Assembly: GCA_010015655.1 (NCBI GenBank)
Contig: ML976707.1
Span: 158,525-172,361, forward strand
DNA from: Bimuria novae-zelandiae CBS 107.79
Taxonomy: Eukaryota > Ascomycota > Dothideomycetes > Pleosporales > Didymosphaeriaceae
DNA length: 13,837 nt
Direction of reading: 5' to 3'
The position numbers were made by a program, and so were the translations under genes. Of the stretch, positions 1 to 8,543 are shown piece after piece; the stretch's first letter is position 1; each line of letters begins with the position of its first letter. Below the pieces are notes generated by a model. That model was not told where the DNA came from and searched no databases. It saw nothing but the letters and a program-made list of their open reading frames with translations.

Positions 1-248
1 TCTTCGGGTCGCGACTCTCGAACGCGCGCTTCGAATGTGGGGGCCTGGGACGCGCTCGCTAGGGCTTGGAGGACGTTCGTAATAGGTTGAGGTGGAGGTG
101 GAGGAGAAGGAGAAGGTGGCAATTGAGATGGCTGCTGGGAGTCAACATTGATGGGCTGGCTGGCAGTGCCGCGAGGGCGCTTGTTCGGGCCAGAAGGGCC
201 AGCTTTTGTGCGCTTTTTCGCGTCTTTGTTAGTAGGTTTGGGCGGCAT
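1..248 (-). CDS. N-terminal part of a probable hAT-type transposase (partial at window edge)
   Basis: An open minus-strand frame starts at the ATG complementary to 246-248 and runs uninterrupted off the left edge, giving about 82 codons. The visible part begins MPPKPTNKDAKKRTKAG and carries two basic, nuclear-localisation-like clusters (KKRTK, KRPRG), a Ser/Gln/Pro-rich stretch and a run of prolines near residues 45-53. It ends near the motif TFEARVRESRPE. A disordered, basic, SQP-rich N-terminus leading to an F-E-x-x-x-R-E-S-x-P-E motif is, from memory, typical of transposases of fungal hAT elements; the zinc-finger and catalytic domains would lie outside the window. Base composition differs strongly from the copia elements next door: it is GC-rich, retains CpA and TpG, and has no RIP stops. 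This suggests a young or low-copy element. The open frame is directly seen; the hAT identity is inference. A host gene with a disordered N-terminus is the alternative. Confidence 0.5.
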   Translation of the reverse strand, partial: MPPKPTNKDAKKRTKAGPSGPNKRPRGTASQPINVDSQQPSQLPPSPSPPPPPQPITNVLQALASASQAPTFEARVRESRPE

Positions 249-483
249 AGCGACGGTGATCGTGAGGCAGAAATAATAACTCTAAGAACTAATTGTGGGT
301 GAAGAATTCAACATTGAGATAGGTGGGCAAGCATATGGGATAAACGCGTTGGGTGGCTGGCGGAGCGCTAGTACTAATCGATAAAAACTCAACACCAAGA
401 AAGTATCGTGAGATAGCTTTTACTGCAAAATCAATCGCCTCACGCCCTATCGCGGCCCCCATCTCCCGCCTGCCTGCCCGCAC

Positions 484-519
484 ATCAAGCCTATCAAGCC
501 TATCAAGCCTATCAAGCCT
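484..519. repeat. Four perfect tandem copies of a 9-bp unit (ATCAAGCCT)
   Basis: ATCAAGCCT is repeated four times without a mismatch at 484-492, 493-501, 502-510 and 511-519, followed by a partial copy (TCAAGC, 520-525). The core CAAGCC recurs at 594-599 and 601-606. The repeat lies in the untranslated leader of the minus-strand transposase-like gene. It could be an array of transposase-binding sites or a simple replication-slippage expansion. Confidence 0.85.
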
Positions 520-541
520 TCAAGCTTTCTGCTTGCGGCTT

Positions 542-617
542 GCTGGCTTGATTCTACTTTTGCTAACAGTTTGGCTGGCTGGATTGAATACCTCAAGCCT
601 CAAGCCAGCCAGCCAGC
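542..617. repeat. Inverted repeats of GGCT/AGCC type near the putative transposon end
   Basis: GCTGGCTTGA at 542-551 is the exact reverse complement of TCAAGCCAGC at 600-609. GGCTGGCTGG at 573-582 is the exact reverse complement of CCAGCCAGCC at 605-614, which also sits inside a short 4-bp-period run (AGCC) at 603-614. The two pairs overlap, so alternative stem-loops are possible. Together with the 9-bp array these give a dense block of the same short word on both strands, consistent with subterminal binding sites of a DNA transposon. Confidence 0.7.
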
Positions 618-649
618 TATCAAGCTTAGCTGGATTGTTGCCAAGTCTG

Positions 650-657
650 TATACCAG
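650..657. other. Candidate 8-bp target-site duplication (TATACCAG) at hAT/copia junction
   Basis: The protease frame of copia element 1 becomes alignable to element 2 at about this point (Tyr-Gln-Pro-Pro here, Tyr-Arg-Pro-Pro at 4818-4829). If the hAT-like end is at 649, these eight bases belong to element 1 and would be duplicated on the far side of the insertion, the usual hAT duplication length. Only one copy is in the window, so this is a prediction. Confidence 0.3.
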
Positions 658-3600
658 CCACCGGCGCCAGGAGACTTTATATAGGCAGGGAATATATAAA
701 TATAGATTAAAGGATACGGGAGCGTCTATCTTAATGTATAAAGTGCAAGCGGCAATTAAATAATATAATTAGATAATATTATCTACTACCCTAATCTGTT
801 CTATAATCTTATATCGTTTCGATTGCTCTGGAGGCAAGGCCTTTAGTGGGACATAAGGGCAGACCTAATAACTCTAAAGAGAAGAGACAATACTATGCTA
901 GTAGAACTCTACGAGTTGTATAGATAGTGGGTGTTAGAATATAGGATAAGACTAGTAGGTAGTGCTCCTACCAATGCTGCGCACGCCACCCATAAGACTA
1001 ATATACGTACTAAACAAAGACCGCAGAAGGTAGACGCATTAACCTGGCACTAAAGATTAGGATATCTAGGCCCTTAGGCCCTCGAACACCTCGTGCAGTA
1101 ATCTAAGGGGGTAAGAATTAAAGGTCTTTCTATAGTTAAATGTGACGCCTGCGGTAAAGCAAAACTGAAATGGCAAATACGCCGGCAAGCTAGGGAGCTA
1201 ACTAAAGGCCTTGGCAAGCGAGTCGCAATTGATTTTCACGACTACGAAGCAAATAGCTTAATAAGAGAGAAGAGCTAAATACTAATTACTAATTAATTCT
1301 CTAGCTTCGCATGGGACTTCTACTTTAAGGATAACTATCTAGCACGTTTAATTATTAAACTACTTAGCACCTTTATATAGTTTATAGAAGTATAATATAA
1401 CATTATAGTAAAAGTAATTAAATCTAATAATAAGATCTTCTTTATTAAGATAAACGTTAAGAAGTGGTGCGCAGCGCAAGGTATTAAGATTAAGCTTTTA
1501 GTACCTAATACTTAAGCATAAAATAAAAGAGCTAAACGCTTAAAGGGTGTAATTAAGGAGAAAGCGCGCGCGATGTGACTTAACTCTAACCTACTTTAGC
1601 AGATATAGCCTAAGATTACCCGAGCCGCGGTCTACCTGCATAATTAAACGCTAAACTACGCTAATTAATAGTAATCTCTATACGAAGTGCTCTTTATAAT
1701 AGTAGCCTTTTAAAATAGCGTTGTCACCAAACTAAAGAAGCCTAATTAAGCTTACTTAAAAGCCTATAGCTGTAAGGCCTTTGCCATAACTAATAACACT
1801 AAACGTGGTAAGAGCAAGCTCCAGCGACTAGATCCTAAAGTATAGATAAGTTATCTAGTTAGCTATAGATTAACTAACATCTAGAGAATATAGATACCCT
1901 CTCTAGCAAAGACAATCAGCACTCGCGACGTGATTTTCGACGAAGATACTATATTCTTAGGCAAAACTAAAGACCTAATAGACAACCTTATGCACAGTAT
2001 ATTAGAAGAAATAGTAGCCTAGGTGCAATTAGTAAAGTTACCTCCCTTACCTTAATAAGAGCAAGCTACCAAGTCCTTCTTTAAGGATAAGATAATTAGT
2101 AAAGCGCTAGAGGAAGAGGTTAAAGGAGCTCCTAAGTATAAGTAAGGTAGGAAAGTTAGGTATAAATACCTAACGCCTCCCTTAACACCGCTACTAGTAA
2201 CACTCCTCGCACAATTAATAGCAGAAGGCAATTAAGATAAACTACTCTAAATAATGTAAATAGGGTAGTTGCGAACAAGCCTGTGGGCCGCAGCCTTTAT
2301 AGCAGGCACTAAAGCTAGTAGTAGCGGTAAATACAAAGGCAAGGCTCTTAATAAGGCGTAACTTCGACGAATAATTATATTAGGTAAAAAGCCACATCAA
2401 AGCGTGCTCCTAGAGGCACCCACATGCTAAAGCAAGCTCGAAGATTACCCTCTTTGTGATATGTGGAGGGAAGCAGAACGATCCTATCTATAGAGCTATA
2501 AGGAAATAAAGTCTTGGAGCGAGGTCGTAGTAGCTCTAGTAAAAGTAGCAGGCTATTAAATCCTCGACTGCATATAGGTATATACCTACAAGTTTAACAA
2601 ACACTATTAATTACAGAAATGCAAGGTAAGGCTAGTGGTACGGGGCGATTAATAGCGGCACCTCACCTTATAAGAAACCTACGCTATAACACTTATAAGA
2701 TAATCCTTTTACATGCTTATAGTAATTGTAGCTTGATTTAACCTAGAGCTTATCTAACATAATATTACTAACGCTTTTGTCCACGCAAAGCTCGATAGAG
2801 AGATCTATATAAGAATGCCCCGCGGCTACTCGCGAGCAGGCACAGTCCTCTAACTACATAAAGCACTCTATGGACTACGCATATCTCTATTGCTCTGGTA
2901 AAAAGAATTCACATTAACTCTCCGTAATATGGGCTTTAAAATAGTGCCCCACGAGCCATGCTGTCTAATTAAGGATGGCATTATTATCTTCTTCTATATA
3001 GATAACCTTATTGTTGCTTACGATAAATTATAAAAGCAAGCTGCCGAAGATGCTCTAGTAGAGATAAGTACTAAATTTACACTTACTAGTGGAAATAATC
3101 TATAGTGGTTTCTAGGAGTCAAAATTATTAGAGACCGCCTAAACAGAAAGATCTAGCTTTCACAGGCCACGTACATTAACAAGATCTCGCGACTTATTAA
3201 GTAATATGAGATACGGCACGAAACACCTATAGCAGTAGTTAAACTGCTCCCTCGAACTAGACTCGCTAGCAAGGCTGAAGTTAATTAATATTAGTAGAAG
3301 ATAGGTTTAATCCTCTATGCTATAGTAACTACGTGACTAGATATTACCTTTGTAAGTTCTTGACTATCACGATTCTTGTTAAACCTAAGCAAAGATTACT
3401 AAGTGGCTGCTAACTAAGTCCTCTTCTACCTTGCTAATACCAGATTACTAGGTCTTTAGTTTAGGGGTGTAGATACTTTAGAAGTGGTAAGCAATGCATC
3501 CTTTGCCGATAATACGCTCGATCGCAAGAGCTTACAGGGATATATTATTAAGTTATTTAGTAGCCTGATTATATAGAAAGCAAACAAGCAAGATACAGTT

Positions 3601-4029
3601 ACTATATTAACTATAGAGGCCAAATTACTAGCCCTCTCGCAGGTTGCCAAGGAGGCTCTATTTATATCCTGATTACTAAAGGAGCTAAAGATTAACCTCA
3701 GCGATTCCCTTATTACTATTAATTGTGATAATTAGCAAATAATCTAACTTATTACTAAAGAGATCACTAAGCTGCAGACGAAGCTCCGTTATGTAGATAT
3801 CTATAATTACTAGCTAAGATAAGAAGTCGCACTAGGGACGATTAAGGTAGACTATTAACGCTCGGAAGACATGGTTGCAGATGGACTTACAAAGGCCTTG
3901 CCAGCCAACAAATGGAGCAAGTTTCTAGATAAACTAGGACTTGCAGAGATTAAGGACAAGATCACTAACAAAGAAGTTAACCTGCTTGAGCTAGAGCAAA
4001 GAATAGAGGCTTTTGAAACTAAACTATAA
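658..4029 (+). pseudogene. RIP-inactivated copia gag-pol remnant, element 1 (protease to RNase H)
   Basis: The polyprotein of a Ty1/copia retrotransposon would have supplied protease, integrase, reverse transcriptase and RNase H. The frame can be followed from 658 to the terminal TAA at 4027-4029 (about 1,124 codons) with no net frameshift but more than 50 stops, nearly all at Gln or Trp positions. In order: the protease tail; the gag-pre-integrase zinc region, with WHxRLG His at 1048 and CxxC Cys at 1141 and 1150 (the usual second His reads Tyr at 1063); integrase with Asp at 1231, Asn in place of Asp at 1426, and Lys in place of the catalytic Glu at 1534; the post-integrase STRDVIFDED motif near 1918-1947; RT with YIDN at 2995-3006 where copia has YVDD; and RNase H with Asn for the first Asp at 3493. 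Gag and the protease active site are missing at the left, where the hAT-like segment joins. It is not functional. Confidence 0.93.
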
Positions 4030-4065
4030 AAGATAAGTCTGTCTACTTATTAATAGATAGTCTCT

Positions 4066-4087
4066 AGCTTGAGCATAAGCCCAAGCT
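4066..4087 (+). other. Stem-loop abutting the polypurine tract of element 1
   Basis: AGCTTGAGC (4066-4074), loop ATAA, GCCCAAGCT (4079-4087) pairs at 8 of 9 positions. The single mismatch is repaired if one A is read as a RIP-mutated G. The stem ends directly at the polypurine tract. Element 2 has a decayed counterpart at 8241-8262. Confidence 0.6.
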
Positions 4088-4096
4088 AAGGGGGTG
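4088..4096 (+). promoter_or_regulatory. Polypurine tract of element 1
   Basis: AAGGGGGTG lies immediately upstream of the LTR start TGTCCGATT. This is the expected site and composition for the RNase H-resistant primer of plus-strand DNA synthesis. The same word recurs in the matching place in element 2 (8263-8271). Confidence 0.8.
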
Positions 4097-4269
4097 TGTC
4101 CGATTACATGGTCCCTTGCATGAGATACATTCCTCCCTTACATGAGATACATTCCACAACAAAGCAAGGGATGTCTTTATGGTTATATAGATGCTACCTC
4201 CCACAGCAGGAGAACAACAATCAATTAATCATTCATTCTATCTTATTAAGAAAACCCTCTAATCTGACA
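4097..4269 (+). repeat. Copia LTR (173 bp) shared by elements 1 and 2
   Basis: The stretch begins TGTCCGATT right after the polypurine tract and ends AATCTGACA. The two ends are near-perfect inverted repeats (one mismatch) with the canonical TG...CA termini. Its start matches the start of the 3' LTR of element 2 at 8272 for the first 13 bases. Downstream, the gag frame of element 2 begins only about a dozen bases later, so this LTR serves both as the 3' LTR of element 1 and the 5' LTR of element 2. It contains a 22-bp tandem duplication (4112-4155) and an AT-rich TTATATAGA word near 4184 that could be a TATA box. The right boundary is inferred from the terminal inverted repeat, since a full second copy is not in the window. 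Confidence 0.72.
4112..4155 (+). repeat. 22-bp tandem duplication inside the LTR
   Basis: A 22-bp unit, TCCCTTRCATGAGATACATT plus CC, occurs at 4112-4133 and again directly adjacent at 4134-4155. The copies differ at a single G/A position, a RIP-type transition (TTGCA versus TTACA). It lies in the presumed U3 part of the LTR, where tandem enhancer-like duplications are common in retroelements. It is not visible in the 57 bp of the 3' LTR of element 2. Confidence 0.85.
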
Positions 4270-4280
4270 CTACCCAGGCT

Positions 4281-7200
4281 ATAGAGAGGGACGCCTCTCT
4301 TGTAGATAAAGTAGTATTATTTAAACTAAGGGGAAGACCCCTTAAATAACGAAATAATAGTCTTAGTACTAGAACTAAGTAGTCTACTACAAGCGATTAC
4401 AAGCTAGCGGTAGCTAGTAGTAAATACTACCTTACTTATAATTAGCGTTATGCTCTAAGAGATTGCTTCTATGCATTTCTAGAGAAATAACCTAAATAGT
4501 TTAAGCTAAAGCCTTTTATAGCAAAGCTAATTTAATTTAGGTTAGAGTATAACTTAGAGCTGCAAGAAGCCCTAAGAGCTCTTAAAAGACTAAGATCTTA
4601 AACACTAAGAATTAAACTATTATACACTCCTACTCTAACGCGAATCACTGAGGCTAACGATAAGTGACTAGATAGACGAAAGATTACTAAAATCCTAGTA
4701 AGCTTTAATATAGCATCCTTCCATACCGATCTAAACACGTACCTATTACGATACTCAGCTATCCTCGATTTAGGCACAACTTGCCATATCTTTAACGATA
4801 TCAATCGCTTTGTCTCGTATAGGCCACCGTCGCCTGGAGACTTTATATAGGCTGGCAATACATAAGTATAGATTAAAGGATATAGGAGCGTCTACCTCAA
4901 CATACGGAGTGCAAGTGGCAACCAAATAATATGGCTGGACAATGTGGCCTATTGTCCTAATCTACTTTGCAACCTAGTGTCGTTCCGATTACTCCGCAAG
5001 CAAGGCCTTTAGTGGGACATAAAAGCGGACCCTATAACTCTAAAGAGAAGAGATAATATGACGCTAGCAGAGCTTTAGGAGCTATATAGATAATGGGTGT
5101 TTGAGTATAGATCCGCCCTATTACGCTGCATGGTTATTAATAGTGTACTAGCTGCCCACATAGCGCACAAAACCAACACCCACACTAGAAGGCCAAAGAA
5201 GGCAGATGCCTTAACCTGGCATAGACGACTAGGTTATCTAGGCCCTTAAGCCCTTGAACACCTTATTTAGCAATCTTAGGGGGTGAGAATAAAAGGGCTT
5301 ACTACAGCTAAATGCGATGCCTGTAGAAGAGCTAAACTTAAGCGATAAATACGCCGATAACTAAGGGATCTAATAGAAGGCCCTGGCGAAAGGGTAGCCA
5401 TCGATTTCTACGATTTCGAAACTAATAGTTCTATAAAAGAGAAAAGTTAAATGCTAGTCACTAATTAATTCTCTGGCTTTATGTGGGACTTCTACTTTAA
5501 AGACAATCGCCCAGCACGATTAATTATTAAGCTACTTAATAGCTTTGTATAATTTATAAAAGTATAATTTAACGTTACTATTAAGGTTATTAAATTAGAT
5601 AACGAAATCTTCTTTGTTAAAGCTAAAGTAAAAAGGTAGTGCTTGGCATAAGGTATTAGAATTAAGCCTTTAGCACCTAATACCTAAGTATAAAATAGAG
5701 GAGCTAAACGCTTAAGGGGTGTTATTAAGGAGAAAGCGCGCGCGATGCGACTTAACTCTAACTTACCTTAGTAAATATAGCCTAAAATTACCTAAGCTGC
5801 TGTCTACCTTTATAATTAAACTCTAAACTACGGTAATTACTGGCAATTGCTATACGAAGTATTCTTTACGACAGTAGCTTCTTAAAATAGCTTTGTCACC
5901 TAGCTACGAAAACCTAATTAAGCTTACCTGAAAGCATATGGCTGTAAAGCTTTTGCCATGACTGACGATACAAAACGCGGTAAGAGTAAGCTCTAAAGGC
6001 TTGACCCTAAGGCATAGATTAGCTACCTTATTAGCTACTAATTAACTAACATTTAGAGAATCTAGATCTTATTACTTGTAAAGGTTATTAGCACCCGCGA
6101 TATAATTTTTAATAAGGACTTAGTGTTCTTAGGCAAGACTAAAGACCTAATAGATAACCTTATATATAGCACCTTAGAAGAAATTGCAGCTTAGGTGCGA
6201 TTAGTGGAGCTACCTCCCTTACCTTAGTAAAACCTAGAGACGGAGTCCTTTTATAAGGATGAAATAATCACTAACACATCGTATAAGGAAGGGGACAAGG
6301 AGACCTTAGGCTATAGGCAAAGTAGGAAATTTAGCTATAAATACTTAACGCCTCTATTAACTTTACTACTAGTTATACTCCTTGCCTAGTTAATAACAGG
6401 AGATAAATAACCTAAACCACCTTATAAAGCACAAGTAGTGCAATTGCAAATAAGCCTATAGATTGCTACTTTTATAGCAGGCACCGAAGCTGGCAGCGCC
6501 AGTAAATATAATAGTAAGGTTCTTAATAAGGCCTAGCTTTAACGTATAATTATAGTAGGCAAGAAGCCGTATTAGAGCGTGCTACCAGAGCTACCTATAT
6601 GCCAAAACAAGCTCGAGGACCACCCTCTCTACGATATGTGGAAGGAAGCCGAGCGATCCTATCTATAGAGCCACAAGGAAATGAAATCCTGGAGTAAGGT
6701 TACAGCCACTCTAGTAAAAGTAGTAGGCTACTAAATCCTTAACTGCATGTAGGTATATACCTATAAGTTTAATAAACACTATTAACTATAGAAGTGCAAG
6801 GCACGACTAGTCGTAAGAGGTAACTAATAATAGTACCTTACTTTGTAAGAAACCTACGCCGTAATACTAGCAGGATAATTATTTTACATGCTTATAGCAA
6901 TTATAGCTTAGTTCGACCTAGAGCTTATCTAACACAACGTTACTAACGCTTTTGTCCACGCAAAGCTGGACAGAGAAATCTACATAAGAATGCCCCGTGG
7001 CTACTCGCGAGCAGGCACAGTCCTCTACCTACACAAAGCACTCTACGGACTGCGCATATCTCCACTACTTTAGCAAAGAGAGTTCACATTAACGCTTCGT
7101 GATATAGGTTTTAAAATAGTACCCTACGAGCCATGCTATCTTATTAAGGATGGCATTATTATCTTCTTTTATGTGGATAACCTTATTGTTACTTATAACA

Positions 7201-8204
7201 AGTTACAATAGTAAGCTACTAAAGCTGCTCTAGCAAAGATAAGCACTAAATTTACACTTACTAGTGGTAACGACCTATAATAGTTTCTAGGAGTTAAAGT
7301 TATTAGAGACCGCCTAAACGGAAAGATCTGGCTTTTACAGGCCTTATATATTAACAAGATCTCGCGCCTTATTAAGCAACATAAGATACAGCATAAAACA
7401 CCTATAGTAGTAGTTAAACTGCTTCCTTAAACCAGGCTCGCTAGTAAGGCTAAAGTTAATTAATATTAGCGCAAGATAGGATCTATCCTCTACGCTGCGG
7501 TAACTACACGACTAGATATTACCTTTATAAGCTCTTAACTTTCACGATTCTTATTAAACCTAAGTAAAGAGTACTAAGCCACTGCTAACCGAGTTCTCCT
7601 CTATCTTGCGGATACCAGATCACTAGGTCTTCAGCTTGGGGGTGTAGATACTTTGGAGGTGGTAAGTGACGCTTCTTTCGCCAACAATACGCTCGACCGC
7701 AAGAGCTTATAAGGATACATTATTAAGTTATTTAGTGGCTTAATTGCATGGAAAGCAAATAAGCAAGATATAGTTACTATATTAACTATAGAGGCCGAAT
7801 TACTGGCTCTCTTATAGGTGGCTAAAGAAGCTTTGTTTATCTCACGATTACTAAAGGAGCTAAAGATTAACCTTAGCAATTCCCTTATTATAATTAATTG
7901 CGATAACTAGCAAACAATCCAGCTTATTACTAAAGAGATCGCTAAGCTACAGACCAAGCTCTGTTATGTGGATATCTATAATTACTAGCTAAGACAAGAG
8001 GTCGTATTAAAGATAATTAAGGTGGACTATTAACGCTTAGAGGACATGGTTGTAGATAGGCTTACGAAGGCCCTGCTAGCTAACAAGTGGAGTAACTTTC
8101 TAAACAAATTAGGACTTGTAGAAATTAAGGATAAGATTATAAACGTAGAGGTTAACCTGCTCGAGCTAGAGCAGAGAATAGAGGCTTTTAAAATTGAACT
8201 ATAA
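4281..8204 (+). pseudogene. RIP-inactivated copia gag-pol, element 2 (gag to RNase H)
   Basis: One frame runs from an ATA at 4281-4283 (a likely RIP-mutated ATG followed by GAG AGG) to the TAA at 8202-8204, about 1,308 codons. It is broken by dozens of stops but has no net frameshift. Gag (4281 to about 4735) is short and shows no CCHC zinc knuckle. The protease active site reads Asp-Leu-Gly at 4767-4775; Leu TTA is one C-to-T from the Ser of the usual Asp-Ser-Gly. The gag-pre-integrase region has His at 5220 and CxxC at 5313 and 5322. Integrase keeps Asp at 5403 and Asp at 5598, but the catalytic Glu is Lys (5706). RT has YVDN at 7170-7181, and the first RNase H Asp is intact at 7668. From 4824 on it aligns with element 1 throughout, differing in length by only 9 bp, with mostly C/T and G/A differences. 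Several catalytic residues lost in element 1 survive here. Confidence 0.93.
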
Positions 8205-8240
8205 AGGATAATACTATTAGATCACCGACAGATAGTCTCT

Positions 8241-8262
8241 AGCTTAAGGATAAGCCTAAGCT
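8241..8262 (+). other. Decayed stem-loop abutting the polypurine tract of element 2
   Basis: AGCTTAAGG (8241-8249), loop ATAA, GCCTAAGCT (8254-8262): the outer six pairs are kept (AGCTTA/TAAGCT) and the inner ones are lost. It stands in the same place as the stem-loop of element 1. A common ancestor with a perfect 9-bp stem explains most, but not all, of the differences by C-to-T or G-to-A changes. Confidence 0.5.
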
Positions 8263-8271
8263 AAAGGGGTG
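8263..8271 (+). promoter_or_regulatory. Polypurine tract of element 2
   Basis: AAAGGGGTG sits directly before the LTR start TGTCCGATT at 8272 and differs from the tract of element 1 by one G-to-A change. It is the expected primer site for plus-strand synthesis. Confidence 0.8.
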
Positions 8272-8328
8272 TGTCCGATTACATAGCACTTTGCACTAAA
8301 CTCAAAGTATAAAGGTGGCTAGGCAATC
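8272..8328 (+). repeat. Start of the 3' LTR of element 2, cut by element 3
   Basis: The LTR starts TGTCCGATTACAT, identical to 4097-4109, but then diverges: only scattered matches remain and the 22-bp tandem of the other LTR is absent. A TATAAAGG word lies at 8309-8316. The LTR is interrupted at 8328/8329 by element 3, whose 5-bp target duplication CAATC (8324-8328) forms the last bases seen. Confidence 0.75.
8324..8328. repeat. Left copy of the 5-bp target-site duplication of element 3 (CAATC)
   Basis: CAATC precedes the TGTCGCGG terminus of element 3. The window ends with CAA (13835-13837) directly after the other terminus, consistent with the first three bases of the second copy. Five base pairs is the usual duplication made by copia integrases. 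Confidence 0.75.
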
Positions 8329-8543
8329 TGTCGCGGTAAGCAGAGTGCTGAGCAGACAGTACGCAGTGGAAAAGATTGTAGGATTGAACTAAGGTTGTAC
8401 TATCTAGGAGCTACTGAAGATATAGGTGCGCGGGCACAAACAACGCTAGTCCTAGATAGGCATAGTACTCTTAACAGAGTGAGTAGCAATCATGCGAGGG
8501 TAGGAGTATCCATCTCAGAGGGTAAGAGCCATAAACCGTGACA
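8329..8543 (-). repeat. 3' LTR of element 3 (215 bp)
   Basis: This is a 215-bp direct repeat of 13620-13834 with four single-base differences and no indels. The termini are TGTCGCGG and CCGTGACA on the + strand, an imperfect inverted pair with TG...CA ends. On the minus strand it follows a G-rich polypurine tract, which fixes it as the 3' LTR. All four differences read as C-to-T or G-to-A in this copy relative to the 5' LTR, so this copy looks slightly more RIP-mutated. Confidence 0.95.

Larger units (their letters stand above)
1..649 (-). mobile_element. End segment of a putative hAT-like DNA transposon
   Basis: This segment groups the minus-strand transposase-like start (1-248) with the 400-bp non-coding leader to its right (249-649). 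The leader holds clustered short repeats on both strands (484-617), as often seen near hAT ends where transposase binds. At 649/650 the sequence changes abruptly into the protease region of a copia element that runs in frame from there. Read on the minus strand, the last bases form an end beginning CAGACTTGGCAACAATC; hAT terminal repeats commonly begin with CA. The other end is outside the window, so the terminal inverted repeat pair cannot be tested here. Stretch 249-483 holds no gene or motif I can recognise. Confidence 0.4.
658..4269 (+). mobile_element. Ty1/copia retrotransposon element 1, 5' part missing or displaced
   Basis: The domain order protease-integrase-RT-RNase H is diagnostic of copia (Pseudoviridae-like) rather than gypsy elements. 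The element runs from mid-protease through pol, a 67-bp 3' untranslated stretch with a stem-loop, a polypurine tract at 4088-4096, and the LTR at 4097-4269. Its 5' LTR and gag are not in the window. Either it is truncated, or the missing part lies left of the window beyond an inserted hAT-like transposon. TpA is strongly over-represented: in the 60 bases 1261-1320 I count 8 TpA against 1 CpA and 1 TpG. Confidence 0.88.
4097..8328 (+). mobile_element. Ty1/copia retrotransposon element 2, 3' LTR interrupted by element 3
   Basis: This is a near-complete internal region of the same family as element 1. It is flanked on the left by the shared LTR (4097-4269) and on the right by the first 57 bp of its 3' LTR (8272-8328), after which element 3 is inserted. 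The rest of the 3' LTR should resume just past the right window edge. I could not recognise a primer binding site after the left LTR; the bases 4270-4280 (CTACCCAGGCT) do not match the initiator-tRNA site seen in element 3. Confidence 0.88.

Noticed and set aside
66..302. + strand ORF rich in Arg/Trp
   Set aside because: It is antisense to the open minus-strand transposase-like start; its composition comes from the GGAGGT/GAGAAG repeats that encode Pro/Ser on the other strand.
484..519. CRISPR-like array
   Set aside because: The unit is 9 bp and directly tandem without spacers, in a eukaryotic context.
353..763. 136-codon + strand ORF
   Set aside because: It runs through the 9-bp and AGCC repeats (giving a Ser-Leu repeat) and straight across the hAT/copia junction in a frame unrelated to pol; it is a product of low-complexity sequence.
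4328..4343. Perfect 6-bp stem hairpin AAGGGG-AAGA-CCCCTT taken as a terminator or second polypurine site
   Set aside because: It lies inside the gag frame of element 2 with no LTR or gene end beside it; probably a chance palindrome in coding sequence.
4598..4858. Minus-strand 86-codon ORF
   Set aside because: It is antisense to the gag/protease frame of element 2, which shows family motifs.
7631..7879. Minus-strand ORFs here and at 3456-3650 that resemble each other
   Set aside because: They resemble each other only because both are antisense to the same RNase H region in elements 1 and 2.
658..8204. Stop codon reassignment (alternative genetic code) to explain in-frame TAA/TAG/TGA
   Set aside because: TAG stands for both Gln and Trp, and catalytic Asp/Glu residues are also changed by G-to-A; a code change would not alter those or raise TpA.
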